Assembly (NCBI RefSeq): GCF_019670125.1
Contig: NZ_AP023033.1
Coordinates: 3,027,001 to 3,091,000 of the forward strand
DNA length: 64,000 bases
From: Agarivorans aestuarii
GTDB taxonomy: Bacteria > Pseudomonadota > Gammaproteobacteria > Enterobacterales > Celerinatantimonadaceae
Direction of reading: 5' to 3'
This document shows positions 20,726-34,056 of the stretch, one piece after another. The position numbers and the translations under genes were made by a program. Each line of letters opens with the position of its first letter. Positions within the stretch are counted from its first letter, which is position 1. Below the pieces are notes generated by a model. It was given only the letters and a program-made list of their open reading frames with translations, did not search any database and was not told the origin of the DNA.

Positions 20726-21787
20726 TTGAGTAATAAAATCAATTCTATTGAAATTCATTTAGAGCCTGCCTCTAGCCCACGCCTTGCCCATCTTTGTGGC
20801 CCATTTGATGATAACTTAAAGCAACTTGAACGCCGTTTAGGTGTAGAAATTAGTTATCGCAGTAACAACTTCCAAATCACTGGCCGCCATGGCATGTGTT
20901 TAATTGCTGGCAGTATTTTGCGCTCGCTGTATGTTGAAACTGCACCGCTTAAAGGTGGCGACATTCCTGAGCTAAGCCCAGAAAAAGTGCATCTGGCGAT
21001 TCAAGAAAGCCACGCTTTAGAGCAAGACGAAGAAAGTGCTCAGCACTACGGCAAAGAACTAAACATAAAAACCAAACGCGGCGTGATTAAGCCACGTACA
21101 CCTAACCAAGCCAACTACATTGGCAACATGCTTGGTCACGACGTGACCTTTGGTATTGGCCCGGCAGGTACTGGTAAAACCTACCTAGCAGTTGCTTGTG
21201 CAGTAGACGCCTTAGAGCGTCAGGAAGTTCGCCGTATCTTGCTTACTCGCCCAGCGGTAGAAGCCGGCGAAAAGCTGGGCTTTTTACCTGGCGATCTAAG
21301 CCAAAAGGTAGACCCTTACCTACGCCCTCTTTACGACGCCCTGTTTGAGATGCTCGGTTTTGAAAAAGTGGAACGCTTAATAGAGCGCAACGTAATTGAA
21401 GTTGCGCCACTGGCTTACATGCGTGGACGTACCTTAAATGACGCCTATATCATCTTGGATGAAAGCCAAAACACCACGGTTGAGCAAATGAAAATGTTCT
21501 TAACCCGCATTGGCTTTAACTCGCGCGCCGTCATCACCGGTGACATTACCCAAGTAGACTTACCGCGCCATCAAAAATCAGGCTTACGCCATGCCATTGA
21601 AGTATTGGGCGAAGTACCAGCACTAAGCTTTAACTTCTTCCAAGCGGCCGATGTTGTGCGCCACCCCATTGTGGCAGCAATTGTAGAAGCTTACGAAGAG
21701 CAAGATGAACGTGACCGCATTGCCGAAGAAAAACAAAAGCAACGCCGAGAAGCCGCGCAAAAACTTAGCCAAAATGGCGGAGAATAA
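20726..21787 (+). CDS. ybeZ: YbeZ, PhoH-family ATPase
   Basis: This PhoH-like P-loop ATPase is associated with the endoribonuclease YbeY and ribosome or RNA quality control. The 353 residues contain the Walker A motif [20 protein letters not shown], the conserved [19 protein letters not shown] and Walker [12 protein letters not shown]. The start is a TTG at 20726-20728; the resulting N-terminus [20 protein letters not shown] matches the family, though the ribosome site is weak. It begins the ybeZ-ybeY-ybeX-lnt operon. Confidence 0.95.
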   Translation: MSNKINSIEIHLEPASSPRLAHLCGPFDDNLKQLERRLGVEISYRSNNFQITGRHGMCLIAGSILRSLYVETAPLKGGDIPELSPEKVHLAIQESHALEQDEESAQHYGKELNIKTKRGVIKPRTPNQANYIGNMLGHDVTFGIGPAGTGKTYLAVACAVDALERQEVRRILLTRPAVEAGEKLGFLPGDLSQKVDPYLRPLYDALFEMLGFEKVERLIERNVIEVAPLAYMRGRTLNDAYIILDESQNTTVEQMKMFLTRIGFNSRAVITGDITQVDLPRHQKSGLRHAIEVLGEVPALSFNFFQAADVVRHPIVAAIVEAYEEQDERDRIAEEKQKQRREAAQKLSQNGGE

Positions 21788-21789
21788 GC

Positions 21790-22236
21790 ATGGCGGTTGT
21801 TGATTTACAAATTGCCACTGGCGACCAAGAAAACTTACCCAGTATCACCGCTTTTGAGTCTTGGTTGCATGCAACGTTAGTAGAACAAGATCATGATAGC
21901 GAAATTACCGTTCGCATTGTTGACGAAGCCGAGAGCCAAGCGTTAAATTCGCAGTATCGTAATAAAGATAAACCAACCAACGTGTTATCTTTCCCGTTTG
22001 AAGCGCCTCCAGGGGTTTTATTACCGCTATTAGGCGACTTAGTCATCTGCCGCCAAGTGGTGGAACGAGAGGCTGAAGAGCAGGGAAAAGCGGTGTTTGA
22101 TCACTGGGCTCACATGGTTGTACATGGAAGCCTTCATCTGCTAGGTTATGATCATATTGAGGATCAAGAAGCAGAAGAAATGGAAGCACTAGAAATTGCA
22201 GTGCTTACCAAATTGGGCATTAGTAACCCTTACTAA
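21790..22236 (+). CDS. ybeY: YbeY, endoribonuclease for 16S rRNA maturation
   Basis: YbeY is a single-strand endoribonuclease in 16S rRNA 3' maturation and ribosome quality control. The 148-residue protein has the zinc motif [11 protein letters not shown] (three histidines) and the RNA-binding region [15 protein letters not shown]. It starts 2 bases after ybeZ. Confidence 0.96.
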   Translation: MAVVDLQIATGDQENLPSITAFESWLHATLVEQDHDSEITVRIVDEAESQALNSQYRNKDKPTNVLSFPFEAPPGVLLPLLGDLVICRQVVEREAEEQGKAVFDHWAHMVVHGSLHLLGYDHIEDQEAEEMEALEIAVLTKLGISNPY

Positions 22237-22274
22237 TGCCAGTTAAATAACTAACTAGGTAAACAATAAAATAT

Positions 22275-23159
22275 ATGAGCGACGACAACCCTCACTCTAG
22301 CAACGGCTCTGCTAAAAAAGGCTGGATAGATAAGATAGTTCAGCTGGTACAAGGAGAGCCGAAAAGCAAAGAGGAATTGGTAGAAGTAATTCAAGATGCC
22401 AATCAACGAGAACTGATCGACCAAAACACCCGAGAAATGATTGAAGGTGTACTTGATGTATCAAGCCAACGTGTTAGAGACATCATGATCCCACGCTCGC
22501 AAATGGTGACTTTAGACGTAAGCCACACCATTGCTGAAATCTTGCCTACCCTTACCAAAGCACGCCACTCACGTTTTCCGGTGATTAATGAAGACAAAGA
22601 CCACATCGAAGGCGTCCTTCTCGCTAAAGATTTGCTCAAATTTGCCTTCACTGAAGAAGCATCAACTACCCCGCTTAGCGAAGTAATTCGCCCAGCAGTG
22701 GTAGTGCCAGAGAGTAAACGCATCGACAAACTTCTTAAAGAGTTTCGAAGCGAGCGTTACCACATGGCCATCGTAGTGGATGAGTTTGGCGGCGTTTCTG
22801 GCCTAGTGACCATTGAAGACATACTAGAAATTATTGTTGGTGATATCGAAGATGAATTTGCCAACGAAGAAGCCTTACAAGACGATATTCGCCGCATAAA
22901 TGATAAAACCTTTGCGGTTAATGCATTAACCGACATCGAAGATTTCAACCAATACTTTGGCTGCGATTTTAGTGACGACGAGGTTGATACCATTGGCGGT
23001 ATGGTTACCCATGCCTTTGGCCACCTGCCTGGCCGAGGGGAGTCGATTGACATTGAAGGTTATAGATTCAAGGTTAGAACGGCTGACCGCCGCCGCTTAG
23101 TTCAACTGCAAGTAAGCATACCTGAAGACAAAGCCTTACAGTTAAGCATTCAAGAATAA
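22275..23159 (+). CDS. ybeX: YbeX/CorC, CBS-domain protein
   Basis: This 294-residue protein has a tandem CBS pair (VRDIMIPRSQMVTLDV, VVDEFGGVSGLVTIEDIL) and a C-terminal CorC/HlyC transporter-associated domain (VDTIGGMVTHAFGHLPGRG). E. coli YbeX is linked to magnesium homeostasis and to ribosome metabolism. No membrane segment is present, so it is cytoplasmic. It is next to lnt with no gap: the lnt ATG starts one base after the stop. Confidence 0.94.
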   Translation: MSDDNPHSSNGSAKKGWIDKIVQLVQGEPKSKEELVEVIQDANQRELIDQNTREMIEGVLDVSSQRVRDIMIPRSQMVTLDVSHTIAEILPTLTKARHSRFPVINEDKDHIEGVLLAKDLLKFAFTEEASTTPLSEVIRPAVVVPESKRIDKLLKEFRSERYHMAIVVDEFGGVSGLVTIEDILEIIVGDIEDEFANEEALQDDIRRINDKTFAVNALTDIEDFNQYFGCDFSDDEVDTIGGMVTHAFGHLPGRGESIDIEGYRFKVRTADRRRLVQLQVSIPEDKALQLSIQE

Positions 23160-24713
23160 ATGAAGCTAAATTTAACGCCGCGGCTACCTTTGTTAGCCGC
23201 TTTTGTTTGTGGCCTAGTTGCCCCTTTCGCCTTTGCTCCCTATGGCCTCTGGCCGCTGATGCCTCTTTCATTATTGGGATTACTACTATTATTAAAGCCA
23301 GAACAATCGGGCTTTAAACTGGGTTTTTGTTATGGCCTAGGTTGGTTTGGCTATGGCATTCACTGGGTACATGTAAGCATGGCCGAATTTGGCGGTATGC
23401 CATTAGTGGTTAGCTTAGCGCTAATGGCGCTGCTGGTTGCTTACCTCTCACTTTACCCCGCGTTTTCTTGTTGGCTAGCCAATAAATGGCAGGGCCGACG
23501 CGGTGCACTGTATTTTCTAATGTGGTTTCCCAGTTGTTGGCTATTAGGTGAATGGCTCCGTAGTTGGGTATTAACCGGATTTCCTTGGTTGCAGCCGGGT
23601 TATAGCCAAATAGACTCGCCGCTAGCAGCTATTGCACCAGTATTTGGCCTCTATGGTGTTACTTGGCTAGTACTGCTATTAGCCGCAGCCGGAGCACTTA
23701 TAGTGCGCCAAAGCGGCAAAGTGCGCTGGCTTGCCTGCGCAATCATCGCCTTACCGCTGATTATTGGTAGCATTTTTACCGGCACCAGCTGGACTGACGC
23801 ACAGCCCTCGTTAAAAGTAGCGCTGGTACAAGGCAATGTACCTCTAGACATAAAGTGGTTGCCTCAACATCGCGCAGCAAGCTTGGTGATGTATCAACAA
23901 GAAACCGCCGCAATTGAAGATGCCGATGTAATAGTATGGCCGGAGTCCGCTATCGCAGCCTTAGAATATGAAGTCATTGATTTCTTGCATGACTTAGACG
24001 GCCAATTGCTTAATAAACAACAAGCCTTAATTACTGGTGTTATTGCTCACGATTTACAAAACAACCAGTATTACAACGCACTAATAACACTTGGCCAGCA
24101 AACGGAAGAAGCGGGGGCTAGCTCTGCGTATTACTACGAAAACCCTAATCGCTACTATAAAAATCACTTATTACCGATAGGTGAATTTGTGCCTTTTGAG
24201 CAATTGCTGCGCCCCTTAGCGCCGTTTTTCAATTTGCCAATGTCTTCGTTTAATCGCGGGGATACTACGCAGCAGAACTTGGAAGTAAAAGGACATCAAT
24301 GGCTAGCGGCAATTTGCTATGAAATCGCCTTTGGTGAATTACTAAGACCGCAATTTACGCCAGAGACCGACGCGATTATAACGGTCAGCAACGATGCTTG
24401 GTTTGGCACCTCTATTGGCCCCCAACAGCATTTAGAAATAGCGCAGATGCGCGCCTTAGAATTTGGCCGTCCGGTGCTGCGCTCCACCAATACTGGAGTA
24501 ACCGCAATAATCGACCGCTTTGGCAATATTCAGCAACGTGCACCAGAGTATCAACAGCTCACCCTAAGCGGAGAGGTTATCCCAGCAACGGGTGTAACGC
24601 CTTATCAGCGCTTTGGCCTATGGCCTGTCGCATTAATCGTGTTACTAGGTTTAGCCTCTGGCTTGGTACAACGGATCCGCCAGCGAAAGCTGCAACCTAC
24701 TGCCAACTATTAA
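23160..24713 (+). CDS. lnt: Lnt, apolipoprotein N-acyltransferase
   Basis: Lnt adds the third acyl chain to the N-terminal cysteine of lipoproteins in the inner membrane. The 517 residues comprise about six N-terminal membrane segments, a periplasmic nitrilase-like domain and one C-terminal membrane segment. The catalytic triad is visible: E262 (VWPESA), K334 (RYYKNHLLPIGEFVP) and C386 (AAICYEIAFG). The substrates include LolB, NlpI, LptE and RlpA encoded in this window. Confidence 0.96.
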   Translation: MKLNLTPRLPLLAAFVCGLVAPFAFAPYGLWPLMPLSLLGLLLLLKPEQSGFKLGFCYGLGWFGYGIHWVHVSMAEFGGMPLVVSLALMALLVAYLSLYPAFSCWLANKWQGRRGALYFLMWFPSCWLLGEWLRSWVLTGFPWLQPGYSQIDSPLAAIAPVFGLYGVTWLVLLLAAAGALIVRQSGKVRWLACAIIALPLIIGSIFTGTSWTDAQPSLKVALVQGNVPLDIKWLPQHRAASLVMYQQETAAIEDADVIVWPESAIAALEYEVIDFLHDLDGQLLNKQQALITGVIAHDLQNNQYYNALITLGQQTEEAGASSAYYYENPNRYYKNHLLPIGEFVPFEQLLRPLAPFFNLPMSSFNRGDTTQQNLEVKGHQWLAAICYEIAFGELLRPQFTPETDAIITVSNDAWFGTSIGPQQHLEIAQMRALEFGRPVLRSTNTGVTAIIDRFGNIQQRAPEYQQLTLSGEVIPATGVTPYQRFGLWPVALIVLLGLASGLVQRIRQRKLQPTANY

Positions 24714-24721
24714 ACTAAGCA

Positions 24722-24750
24722 TCAAAGCGCTGTTGTTATAAGCGCTTTGA
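24722..24750. terminator. Hairpin between convergent lnt and ybeL
   Basis: A 10-bp perfect stem TCAAAGCGCT / AGCGCTTTGA with a 9-base loop lies between the two stop codons. No T-run follows on either strand, so termination is only suggested by the position. Confidence 0.35.
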
Positions 24751-24756
24751 GTTATC

Positions 24757-25251
24757 TCAAGCCTGCTGCTCACTAATAGGATGACGATAAAATCGCTTAC
24801 CTTGGCAGTGCTCACAGCTACTAATAATGGTTGGGTGCCACAAGGCGGTTTTATCACCACACTCGGTGCATTCAATCACCCCTAAACCAATTAACTCACC
24901 GCTTTGGTATACACCTTGGTGTTGCAAGTCACCAATTAGCTCATGCCATTCCACTTGGCTTTGGTCACTCAATTTAGCTAGCCAATACCAAATGCTCTCT
25001 TTGAGCAAGGCCATTCCGGGGCTTTCGTCATAAGCACGCTGGTAATCGCTGCGCCAATCACTTAAATCACGACGTACATAATTGGCAATTAGTTGCCATT
25101 CATCTTGGCTTAAGTCGCTAGCGGCTTGTAAATACTCTTGCGTGGTATCAATAAGCTTAGACAGCTCCTCTTGACCCACTTCTCCACTTTCTTGAATACG
25201 CTTTTCAAGATCTTCCACAAAGGCTTGATAGGCTTTTACTCGCTTTGGCAT
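24757..25251 (-). CDS. ybeL: YbeL-like zinc-ribbon protein (DUF1451)
   Basis: This 164-residue protein has a helical N-terminus and a C-terminal zinc ribbon with two CxxC pairs (CTECGDKTALWHP, SSCEHCQGKRFYR). It matches the YbeL/DUF1451 family, which has no proven function as far as I know. In E. coli ybeL is also near leuS on the opposite strand, which supports the assignment. Confidence 0.85.
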   Translation of the reverse strand: MPKRVKAYQAFVEDLEKRIQESGEVGQEELSKLIDTTQEYLQAASDLSQDEWQLIANYVRRDLSDWRSDYQRAYDESPGMALLKESIWYWLAKLSDQSQVEWHELIGDLQHQGVYQSGELIGLGVIECTECGDKTALWHPTIISSCEHCQGKRFYRHPISEQQA

Positions 25252-25391
25252 AACTCACCCACAGTCTAAAGTGCATTTACATTATTAAGCATAGACCTTT
25301 TGTTTCACTGCAAATGTGCGCTAGCTATTGTTGTCGGCAGGCGGACTCGGTATCCTATGCGGATCGAGTATGGTAGCAATAGGCTGCCTAA

Positions 25392-28004
<2,613 letters not shown>

Positions 28005-28011
28005 AGTTATA

Positions 28012-28036
28012 CGGCGGGTACCAGCCCGCCGTTTTT
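28012..28036 (+). terminator. Terminator or attenuator between leuS and lptE
   Basis: CGGCGGG / CCCGCCG, seven GC pairs, with a 6-base loop, runs into TTTTT. It lies between the leuS stop and the lptE ATG, only 14 bases before the latter, and so may also affect lptE expression. Confidence 0.85.
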
Positions 28037-28050
28037 AATTACGAGAAAGC

Positions 28051-28545
28051 ATGACTTTAACAACCATTCGTTTCGCCGTTATTGCCCTAGCCATCAGCTT
28101 AGTTTCCGCCTGTGGCTTTGCACCCCGTGGCAGCTACATGCTCGATGACAAACTCACTCAAATTTATGTCTCTTCAAGCGATGAATTTAGCCCACTAGTT
28201 CGTGAGTTAAAGCGCCAGCTAGCGCAAAACAATGTAGCAGTATTTGAGTTCCCAGAAAGCGGTATCCCTACCCTGCACTTACGAGGCGAAGACATTAGTA
28301 AACGTACCTTGTCTTTGTTCGAAAATGGTCAGGTAGCAGAGTACGAATTAAGCTATCAAGTAGGTGGTTACTTACAGGTAGCCGACCAAGGTAACTTCCC
28401 GATTAATGTGCAACTGCACCGAGATTTCCAAGATAACCCTTTGGCAGCTTTAGCTAAACAGCGTGAACGTGAATTGCTTTATTCAGAGCTTAGAGTAATG
28501 GCCGCAGACCAAATCATGCGTCAATTGGCTACGGTTAGTTGGTAA
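28051..28545 (+). CDS. lptE: LptE, LPS-assembly lipoprotein
   Basis: LptE plugs the LptD barrel and helps insert lipopolysaccharide into the outer membrane. The 164-residue protein has a lipoprotein signal with lipobox VSAC followed by GFAPRG, typical of the family (CGFxxRG). It lies between leuS and holA, as in E. coli. holA starts 1 base after the stop. Confidence 0.95.
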   Translation: MTLTTIRFAVIALAISLVSACGFAPRGSYMLDDKLTQIYVSSSDEFSPLVRELKRQLAQNNVAVFEFPESGIPTLHLRGEDISKRTLSLFENGQVAEYELSYQVGGYLQVADQGNFPINVQLHRDFQDNPLAALAKQRERELLYSELRVMAADQIMRQLATVSW

Positions 28546-28546
28546 G

Positions 28547-29557
28547 ATGCGCATCTACGCTGACCGCCTGTCACAGCAAAATGCTGCAAATTACGGCTGT
28601 TACTTAGTCGCCGGTGAAGAGCCGCTGATTAAACTAGAGAGTATCGATAGCATTCGCCAACAGTTGAAGCAACAAGGCTTGGCTGAAGAGCGGATAAAGT
28701 TCACCTATGATGCAGAATTCCAGTGGCCAGATTTATTTGATGCGATGTCTGAGCTGTCGCTATTTAGCCAGTATCGTTTAATTGAACTGCAACTTGATCG
28801 CGTGCCCGATAAAGCCATTCAAAATCAGCTAGATGAGCTACTACCGCTAATTAACCCTGAGACCCGTTTTTTACTCAGCCTGCCAAAATTAACCAAAGCC
28901 AATGAAAAGCAAAACTGGTACAAGTTTTTTGACCAGCAAGGCTTGGTGGTAATGATTTATCCACCGGAAGGTGGTCAGCTGCACGCTTGGGTAAGGCAAC
29001 GCTTAGGCCAACATCAGCTTCCAGCCAGTAACGACCTTATTTCGCTGTTGCTGCATTACTACGAAGGTAATCTGCTGGCTTTAAATCAAGCAATCTCAAC
29101 CATCTCACTGCGTTGGGGACAGCAACTGCCATCGTTAAAAGAAATTGAAGCGGGCTTATCTCACGCCAATCATTTCTCCAGTTTCCAGTTAGTGGATGCC
29201 CTACTGGGTGGAGACTTTCAGCGCAGTTTATTAATCATTAAGCAGCTCCAGTTAGAAGGCGAAGAGCCCACGTTAATTAACTGGGGTTTAGACAAAGAAT
29301 TTAAACTACTGCAGCTACTACAAGAGCAGCCCACTAGCCATCACTCAAGCTTGTTTAAACAGCATGGCGTATGGAATAAACGCCAAGGCTTGGTGAGTGG
29401 CGCGGCCAAACGCTATAGCCCGCAACAAGTAAACGCAGCGCGTATGCAAGTCGCCGAAATAGACAAGGCCATTAAGCAGTTTGCCGGTGACCATGCATGG
29501 CACCAATTAGAGCGCTTAGTATTTGAGTTAGCATCCCCCGCGGTAAAACATGCTTAA
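28547..29557 (+). CDS. holA: HolA, DNA polymerase III delta subunit
   Basis: Delta opens the beta sliding clamp in the clamp-loader complex. The 336 residues follow the family layout: an AAA+-like N-terminal domain without a Walker A motif and the C-terminal collar domain with KEIEAGLSHANHFSSFQLVD. The family assignment rests on length, N-terminus (YLVAGEEPLIKLESIDSIRQ) and context. It overlaps nadD by 8 bases. Confidence 0.93.
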   Translation: MRIYADRLSQQNAANYGCYLVAGEEPLIKLESIDSIRQQLKQQGLAEERIKFTYDAEFQWPDLFDAMSELSLFSQYRLIELQLDRVPDKAIQNQLDELLPLINPETRFLLSLPKLTKANEKQNWYKFFDQQGLVVMIYPPEGGQLHAWVRQRLGQHQLPASNDLISLLLHYYEGNLLALNQAISTISLRWGQQLPSLKEIEAGLSHANHFSSFQLVDALLGGDFQRSLLIIKQLQLEGEEPTLINWGLDKEFKLLQLLQEQPTSHHSSLFKQHGVWNKRQGLVSGAAKRYSPQQVNAARMQVAEIDKAIKQFAGDHAWHQLERLVFELASPAVKHA

Positions 29558-30191
29558 GTTGTTTTTTGGTGGTTCTTTTGACCCAATACACCTAGGCCAT
29601 ATTGTTAGTGCCCAGCAGCTGCTAGCCGCCACCCATGCAACAGATATCACCTTGTTGCCTAATGCACTATCACCACTAAAAGAAAAGCAATATAGTGCTG
29701 CAAGGCATCGCAAACAGCTATTAGAGTTGGCGCTAAGTGATTATCCTCAGCTTAAAATCGATTGGCGAGAAGTAGAGCGTGGTGGCCATTCTTATACCTG
29801 CGATACCCTTAAGCAACTCGCTAATGAATACCCAAATCAGCCGCTTGGCTTTGTGATGGGTTTAGATTCGTTCAATCATCTTGATAAGTGGCGTGAATGG
29901 CAAACGCTTTGCGACTACGCTCATTTGATCGTGATTTCACGCCCCGGTTACCACTTACAAGTCTCAGACCAGCTAAGCCAATGGCTTGAAACTAAGTTGT
30001 GCAATGATGTTCGTGAGCTAAGCGCTCACAACAATGGCAAAATTTATTTCTGTCAGCTGCAAGAGATGGACATTTCTTCTAGCGAGATTCGCCAGCTCTT
30101 GCAAAACCAGGCAAACCTAGACTTGCTGAAAAATCAGCTATCTGAAAAGGTGCTCGATTATATTCTTCAACATAAGCTTTACGGTGCTTAA
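29550..30191 (+). CDS. nadD: NadD, nicotinate-nucleotide adenylyltransferase
   Basis: NadD adenylates nicotinate mononucleotide in NAD synthesis. The 213-residue protein shows the nucleotidyltransferase signature FGGSFDPIHLGHI and the ISSSEIRQLL motif. It overlaps holA and precedes rsfS by 54 bases. Confidence 0.96.
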   Translation: MLKLFFGGSFDPIHLGHIVSAQQLLAATHATDITLLPNALSPLKEKQYSAARHRKQLLELALSDYPQLKIDWREVERGGHSYTCDTLKQLANEYPNQPLGFVMGLDSFNHLDKWREWQTLCDYAHLIVISRPGYHLQVSDQLSQWLETKLCNDVRELSAHNNGKIYFCQLQEMDISSSEIRQLLQNQANLDLLKNQLSEKVLDYILQHKLYGA

Positions 30192-30245
30192 CCTAGCCAG
30201 ACAGAGCGTGATATACTTATCTTTTAAGCCAAATTTGGGGTTCTT

Positions 30246-30593
30246 TTGTTGCAAAACCAACAACTGATCGATTTTGTAGTAGACAAAATTGAAGATATGA
30301 AAGGTCGAGATATTCAAAATCTAGACGTAAGCCAACTCTCTAACGTGACCGATACCATGATTATCTGTAGTGGTAATTCTAAGCGTCATGTTAAATCCAT
30401 TGCCGACAACGTAGTTAAAGAAGCCAAACTGGTTGAGCTAGAAGTGATTGGCATTGAAGGCATGGAAGAATCAGAGTGGGTATTGGTTGATCTAGGTGAT
30501 GTGGTCTTGCATGTTATGCAAGACAGCGCTCGTGACTTTTACCAACTTGAGAAATTATGGGCACCAGCACTTTCTGAGTCCAAAGCCGGATGA
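30246..30593 (+). CDS. rsfS: RsfS, ribosomal silencing factor
   Basis: RsfS binds ribosomal protein L14 and blocks subunit joining in starvation. The 115-residue protein has the conserved [22 protein letters not shown] region and [20 protein letters not shown]. The start is one of two consecutive TTG codons at 30246, after GGGG. The stop overlaps the rlmH start (ATGA). Confidence 0.95.
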   Translation: MLQNQQLIDFVVDKIEDMKGRDIQNLDVSQLSNVTDTMIICSGNSKRHVKSIADNVVKEAKLVELEVIGIEGMEESEWVLVDLGDVVLHVMQDSARDFYQLEKLWAPALSESKAG

Positions 30594-31060
30594 AAATACA
30601 GTTAGTGGCAGTGGGCACAAAAATGCCCGCATGGGTTGAGACGGCCTATCAAGAATATGCCCGTCGTTTTCCCAAAGATATGCCACTAGAGCTGGTTGAG
30701 GTAAAAGCCGGTAACCGCGGTAAAAATGCCGATATAAAGCGCATTCTCGATAAAGAAGGTGAAGCCACCTTAGCGGTAATTCCTAAGGGCAACCGAGTAG
30801 TCACTTTAGAGGTTACCGGAAAAGCCTGGACCACTCCTCAGCTAGCCAAACAGCTAGATAGCTGGAAAATGGACGGCCGCGATGTAAGCCTATTAATTGG
30901 GGGCCCAGAAGGTCTAGCACCTAGCTGCACGAGCATCGCCGAACAACGCTGGTCTCTATCGGCACTTACTTTACCCCACCCAATGGTGAGAGTTATCGTT
31001 GCCGAGACTCTCTATCGTGCGTGGAGTGTTACGGCTAACCATCCTTATCACAGAGAATAA
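30590..31060 (+). CDS. rlmH: RlmH, 23S rRNA pseudouridine-1915 N3-methyltransferase
   Basis: RlmH methylates pseudouridine 1915 in helix 69 of 23S rRNA, using SAM through a SPOUT knot. The 156 residues include the knot segment [13 protein letters not shown] and the terminal [23 protein letters not shown] characteristic of the family. It overlaps rsfS by 4 bases. Confidence 0.97.
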   Translation: MKIQLVAVGTKMPAWVETAYQEYARRFPKDMPLELVEVKAGNRGKNADIKRILDKEGEATLAVIPKGNRVVTLEVTGKAWTTPQLAKQLDSWKMDGRDVSLLIGGPEGLAPSCTSIAEQRWSLSALTLPHPMVRVIVAETLYRAWSVTANHPYHRE

Positions 31061-31070
31061 ACGCTAAAGT

Positions 31071-32933
31071 ATGGCAAGACAGCGCGTCGCAATGCGAGAC
31101 CACTCGGCTGAATCACGGTTATTTAACCGTCGTTCACTGGTGGCTATTCTAGGTACCTTCGCGCTTATCTGTGTATTGCTGGGTAACCTATATTATCTGC
31201 AGTTTGAACAACACGAAACCTACACCACTCGCTCTAACGACAACCGCATTAAAGTATTGCCTATTGCGCCTCCCCGCGGCTTGGTTTACGACCGAAACGG
31301 AGTATTACTGGCAGAAAATCGCCCCAACTTTAGCTTAGAGATCATCCCTGAGAATGTAGACGACCTCGACCAAATGATCGCCGAACTCAGTGAATTACTA
31401 GAGCTTAGCGAAACCGATGTTGAGCGATTTCAACAAAACCGCAAACACACCCGTCGCTTTAAGCCGGTAGTGCTTAAATCACAGCTCACCGAGCAGCAAG
31501 TTGCCATGTTTAGTGTGCAGCAGCACAAATTTCATGGCGCCAGTATTGATGCCAGCCTAATACGCTTCTATCCCTATGGTGACAGCCTTACCCACTTATT
31601 GGGCTATGTGGCGCGCATTAACGCAAAAGACTTAGAACGCCTAGAGAAAGAAAACAAACTGGCCGAATACGATGCAACCCGCACTATCGGCAAACAAGGT
31701 ATCGAGCGCTACTACGAAGAAATTCTCCATGGCAGCGTTGGTTATCAAGAAGTTGAAGTAAATAACCGTGGCCGAATTATTCGAACCATGAAGATTGTTC
31801 CGCCTATTCCAGGTAAAGATCTCTACCTCAACGTAGATATTCGCTTGCAACTAGAAGCCCAAAGGTTACTAGCAGGGCGCCGTGGTTCCGCAGTTCTGCT
31901 TGATGCCAAAACCAGTGGCGTACTGGCCATGGTTTCTAGCCCAAGCTATGACCCCAACCTGTTTGTAAATGGCATTAGCAGCAAAAACTATAACAAGTTG
32001 CTTAACTCTACCGACCGCCCACTAATTAACCGAGCTACCAAAGGTGTTTACCCGCCAGCTTCTACGGTTAAACCGCAGTTAGCGGTTATGGGCTTAGAGC
32101 TGGGTAAAATCACCGTCGAGCAACGCATGTGGGATCCAGGTTGGTTCCAAATCCCTAATACCAAACGTCGCTTCCGCGACTGGAAACGCTGGGGTCATGG
32201 TTGGGTTGATGTGTATAAAGCCATTGAACAAAGTGTAGATACCTACTTTTACAAACTGGCTTACGAAACCGGCATCGATGAAATGCATACCTACATGAGC
32301 AAGTTTGGTTTTGGCAAATACACCGGCATTGATATTCATGAAGAAAGCCGTGCCAATATGCCTAGCCGCGAGTGGAAACGTGCTCGCTACCGCCAACCTT
32401 GGTGGCAAGGCGATACTATTTCGGTTGGTATTGGCCAAGGCTATTGGACCACCACACCAATTCAGCTAGCTCAAGCCACCAATATTTTGGTGAACAAAGG
32501 TAAAATCATTACCCCGCGTATTCTAAAAAGCGTCGGTGATGCCAACTCTCACATAGGCTTACCGCCGCAAGTTCAAGCGCCTATTGCTTTAAACAGTGAT
32601 AAGAATTGGCAGGTCGCTTTAGATGGCATGTATGGTGTAATCAATAAGAGTAACGGTACCGCACGCAAAGCTTTTGAAGACACCGCTTATGTCGCTGCAG
32701 GTAAATCAGGCACTGCACAAATTGTTAGCATTGCTGAAGATGCTGAATATGATGCTGAAAGCCTTAAAGAGCAACACCGCGATAACGCAATGTTTGTAGC
32801 CTACGCACCATTTGAAAAACCCGAGATTGTTGCCTCGGTTGTGGTGGAAAATGCCGGCGGTGGTAGCTCCAATGCAGCGCCGGTTATTCGTAAGTTATTT
32901 GATAGTTATTTTGAAACCAAGGACACCTTTTAA
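31071..32933 (+). CDS. mrdA: MrdA, penicillin-binding protein 2
   Basis: PBP2 is the transpeptidase of the elongasome that maintains rod shape. The 620-residue protein has one N-terminal membrane segment (about 25-46), a pedestal domain and a transpeptidase domain with active-site STVK (PPASTVKPQ), the SVD motif ([13 protein letters not shown]) and KSGTA ([10 protein letters not shown]). It is followed 2 bases later by its partner rodA. Confidence 0.97.
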   Translation: MARQRVAMRDHSAESRLFNRRSLVAILGTFALICVLLGNLYYLQFEQHETYTTRSNDNRIKVLPIAPPRGLVYDRNGVLLAENRPNFSLEIIPENVDDLDQMIAELSELLELSETDVERFQQNRKHTRRFKPVVLKSQLTEQQVAMFSVQQHKFHGASIDASLIRFYPYGDSLTHLLGYVARINAKDLERLEKENKLAEYDATRTIGKQGIERYYEEILHGSVGYQEVEVNNRGRIIRTMKIVPPIPGKDLYLNVDIRLQLEAQRLLAGRRGSAVLLDAKTSGVLAMVSSPSYDPNLFVNGISSKNYNKLLNSTDRPLINRATKGVYPPASTVKPQLAVMGLELGKITVEQRMWDPGWFQIPNTKRRFRDWKRWGHGWVDVYKAIEQSVDTYFYKLAYETGIDEMHTYMSKFGFGKYTGIDIHEESRANMPSREWKRARYRQPWWQGDTISVGIGQGYWTTTPIQLAQATNILVNKGKIITPRILKSVGDANSHIGLPPQVQAPIALNSDKNWQVALDGMYGVINKSNGTARKAFEDTAYVAAGKSGTAQIVSIAEDAEYDAESLKEQHRDNAMFVAYAPFEKPEIVASVVVENAGGGSSNAAPVIRKLFDSYFETKDTF

Positions 32934-32935
32934 GC

Positions 32936-34048
32936 ATGGGCAATTATAGCCAAGAGCAGAAAAACTCTTTGTGGTGGCGGCTACATCTAGATTGGCCCTT
33001 ATTGCTTGGCTTAGTCTTATTAATTGGTTTGGGTATGTTTGTATTATACAGCGCTAGCGGCGAAAGCATGGCCATGTTAAATCGCCAACTGGTGCGCATT
33101 GCCTTGGCCACGGTGGTGATGTTTGTACTAGCGCAAGTTCCCCCCGACGTTTATTTACGCTGGGCACCCTTCTTCTTTTTCACGGGTTTGTTGATGCTAT
33201 TGGCCGTGCTGATAGTGGGCGATGTGGGTAAAGGAGCCCAGCGCTGGCTAGATCTTGGTTTTATTCGTTTCCAACCATCTGAAATTATGAAGCTGGCCGT
33301 GCCGCTAATGGTGGCGCGTTATATTAGCCAGCATCCTCTTCCGCCTAGCTTCAAACATCTATTAATTGGTGCAACCATTGCTATCGCACCAACCCTGCTT
33401 ATCGCAAAGCAGCCCGACTTAGGTACATCTTTGTTGGTGGCTGCTTCTGGGATTTTCGCATTGTTTCTTGCGGGAATGAGCTGGCGTTTAGTTGCAGCAG
33501 CAGGTGCCGCCATTGCCGCCTTTATTCCTTTGTTATGGTTCTTCTTGATGCGCGACTATCAGCGTCAGCGGGTACTCACTTTACTTAATCCAGAAAGTGA
33601 CCCACTCGGCGCAGGGTACCACATTATTCAGTCTAAAATTGCCATTGGCTCGGGTGGTTTTTCAGGTAAAGGCTGGCTGCAGGGAACTCAATCTCAATTA
33701 GACTTTTTACCAGAGCGGCATACCGACTTTATTTTTGCAGTATTTGCCGAAGAGTTTGGCTTCTTAGGGGTAGTGCTACTGATGTGTTTATATTTCTACA
33801 TCATTGGTCGCGGCTTGTTTATTGCCACTCAAGCACAAACAGCCTTTGGCCGCTTGCTAGCTGGTTGCATCATTTTAACCTTCTTCGTTTATATCTTTGT
33901 AAACATTGGCATGGTGAGCGGTTTATTGCCCGTAGTAGGTGTTCCACTTCCTTTAGTCAGCTATGGCGGCACATCGATAGTGACACTGATGGCAGGTTTT
34001 GGCATTCTGATGTCTGTTCATACTCACAAACGGCTTTATGCCCAATAA
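32936..34048 (+). CDS. rodA: RodA, SEDS peptidoglycan glycosyltransferase
   Basis: RodA polymerises glycan strands in the elongasome with PBP2. The 370-residue polytopic protein (about ten membrane segments) has the SEDS signature [20 protein letters not shown] followed by [17 protein letters not shown] and the terminal [13 protein letters not shown]. It lies directly between mrdA and mltB, as in E. coli relatives. Confidence 0.97.
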   Translation: MGNYSQEQKNSLWWRLHLDWPLLLGLVLLIGLGMFVLYSASGESMAMLNRQLVRIALATVVMFVLAQVPPDVYLRWAPFFFFTGLLMLLAVLIVGDVGKGAQRWLDLGFIRFQPSEIMKLAVPLMVARYISQHPLPPSFKHLLIGATIAIAPTLLIAKQPDLGTSLLVAASGIFALFLAGMSWRLVAAAGAAIAAFIPLLWFFLMRDYQRQRVLTLLNPESDPLGAGYHIIQSKIAIGSGGFSGKGWLQGTQSQLDFLPERHTDFIFAVFAEEFGFLGVVLLMCLYFYIIGRGLFIATQAQTAFGRLLAGCIILTFFVYIFVNIGMVSGLLPVVGVPLPLVSYGGTSIVTLMAGFGILMSVHTHKRLYAQ

Positions 34049-34056
34049 GGATTGCT

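Noticed and set aside
22403-23053. Antisense open frames within ybeX
   Set aside because: They are serine-rich reverse readings of a well-supported gene, with no ribosome sites or known products.
33784-34056. Long N-terminal extension in frame with mltB overlapping rodA
   Set aside because: It lies entirely inside the rodA coding sequence and reads as random residues; the real start is ATG 34057 with an AAGGA site and a signal peptide.
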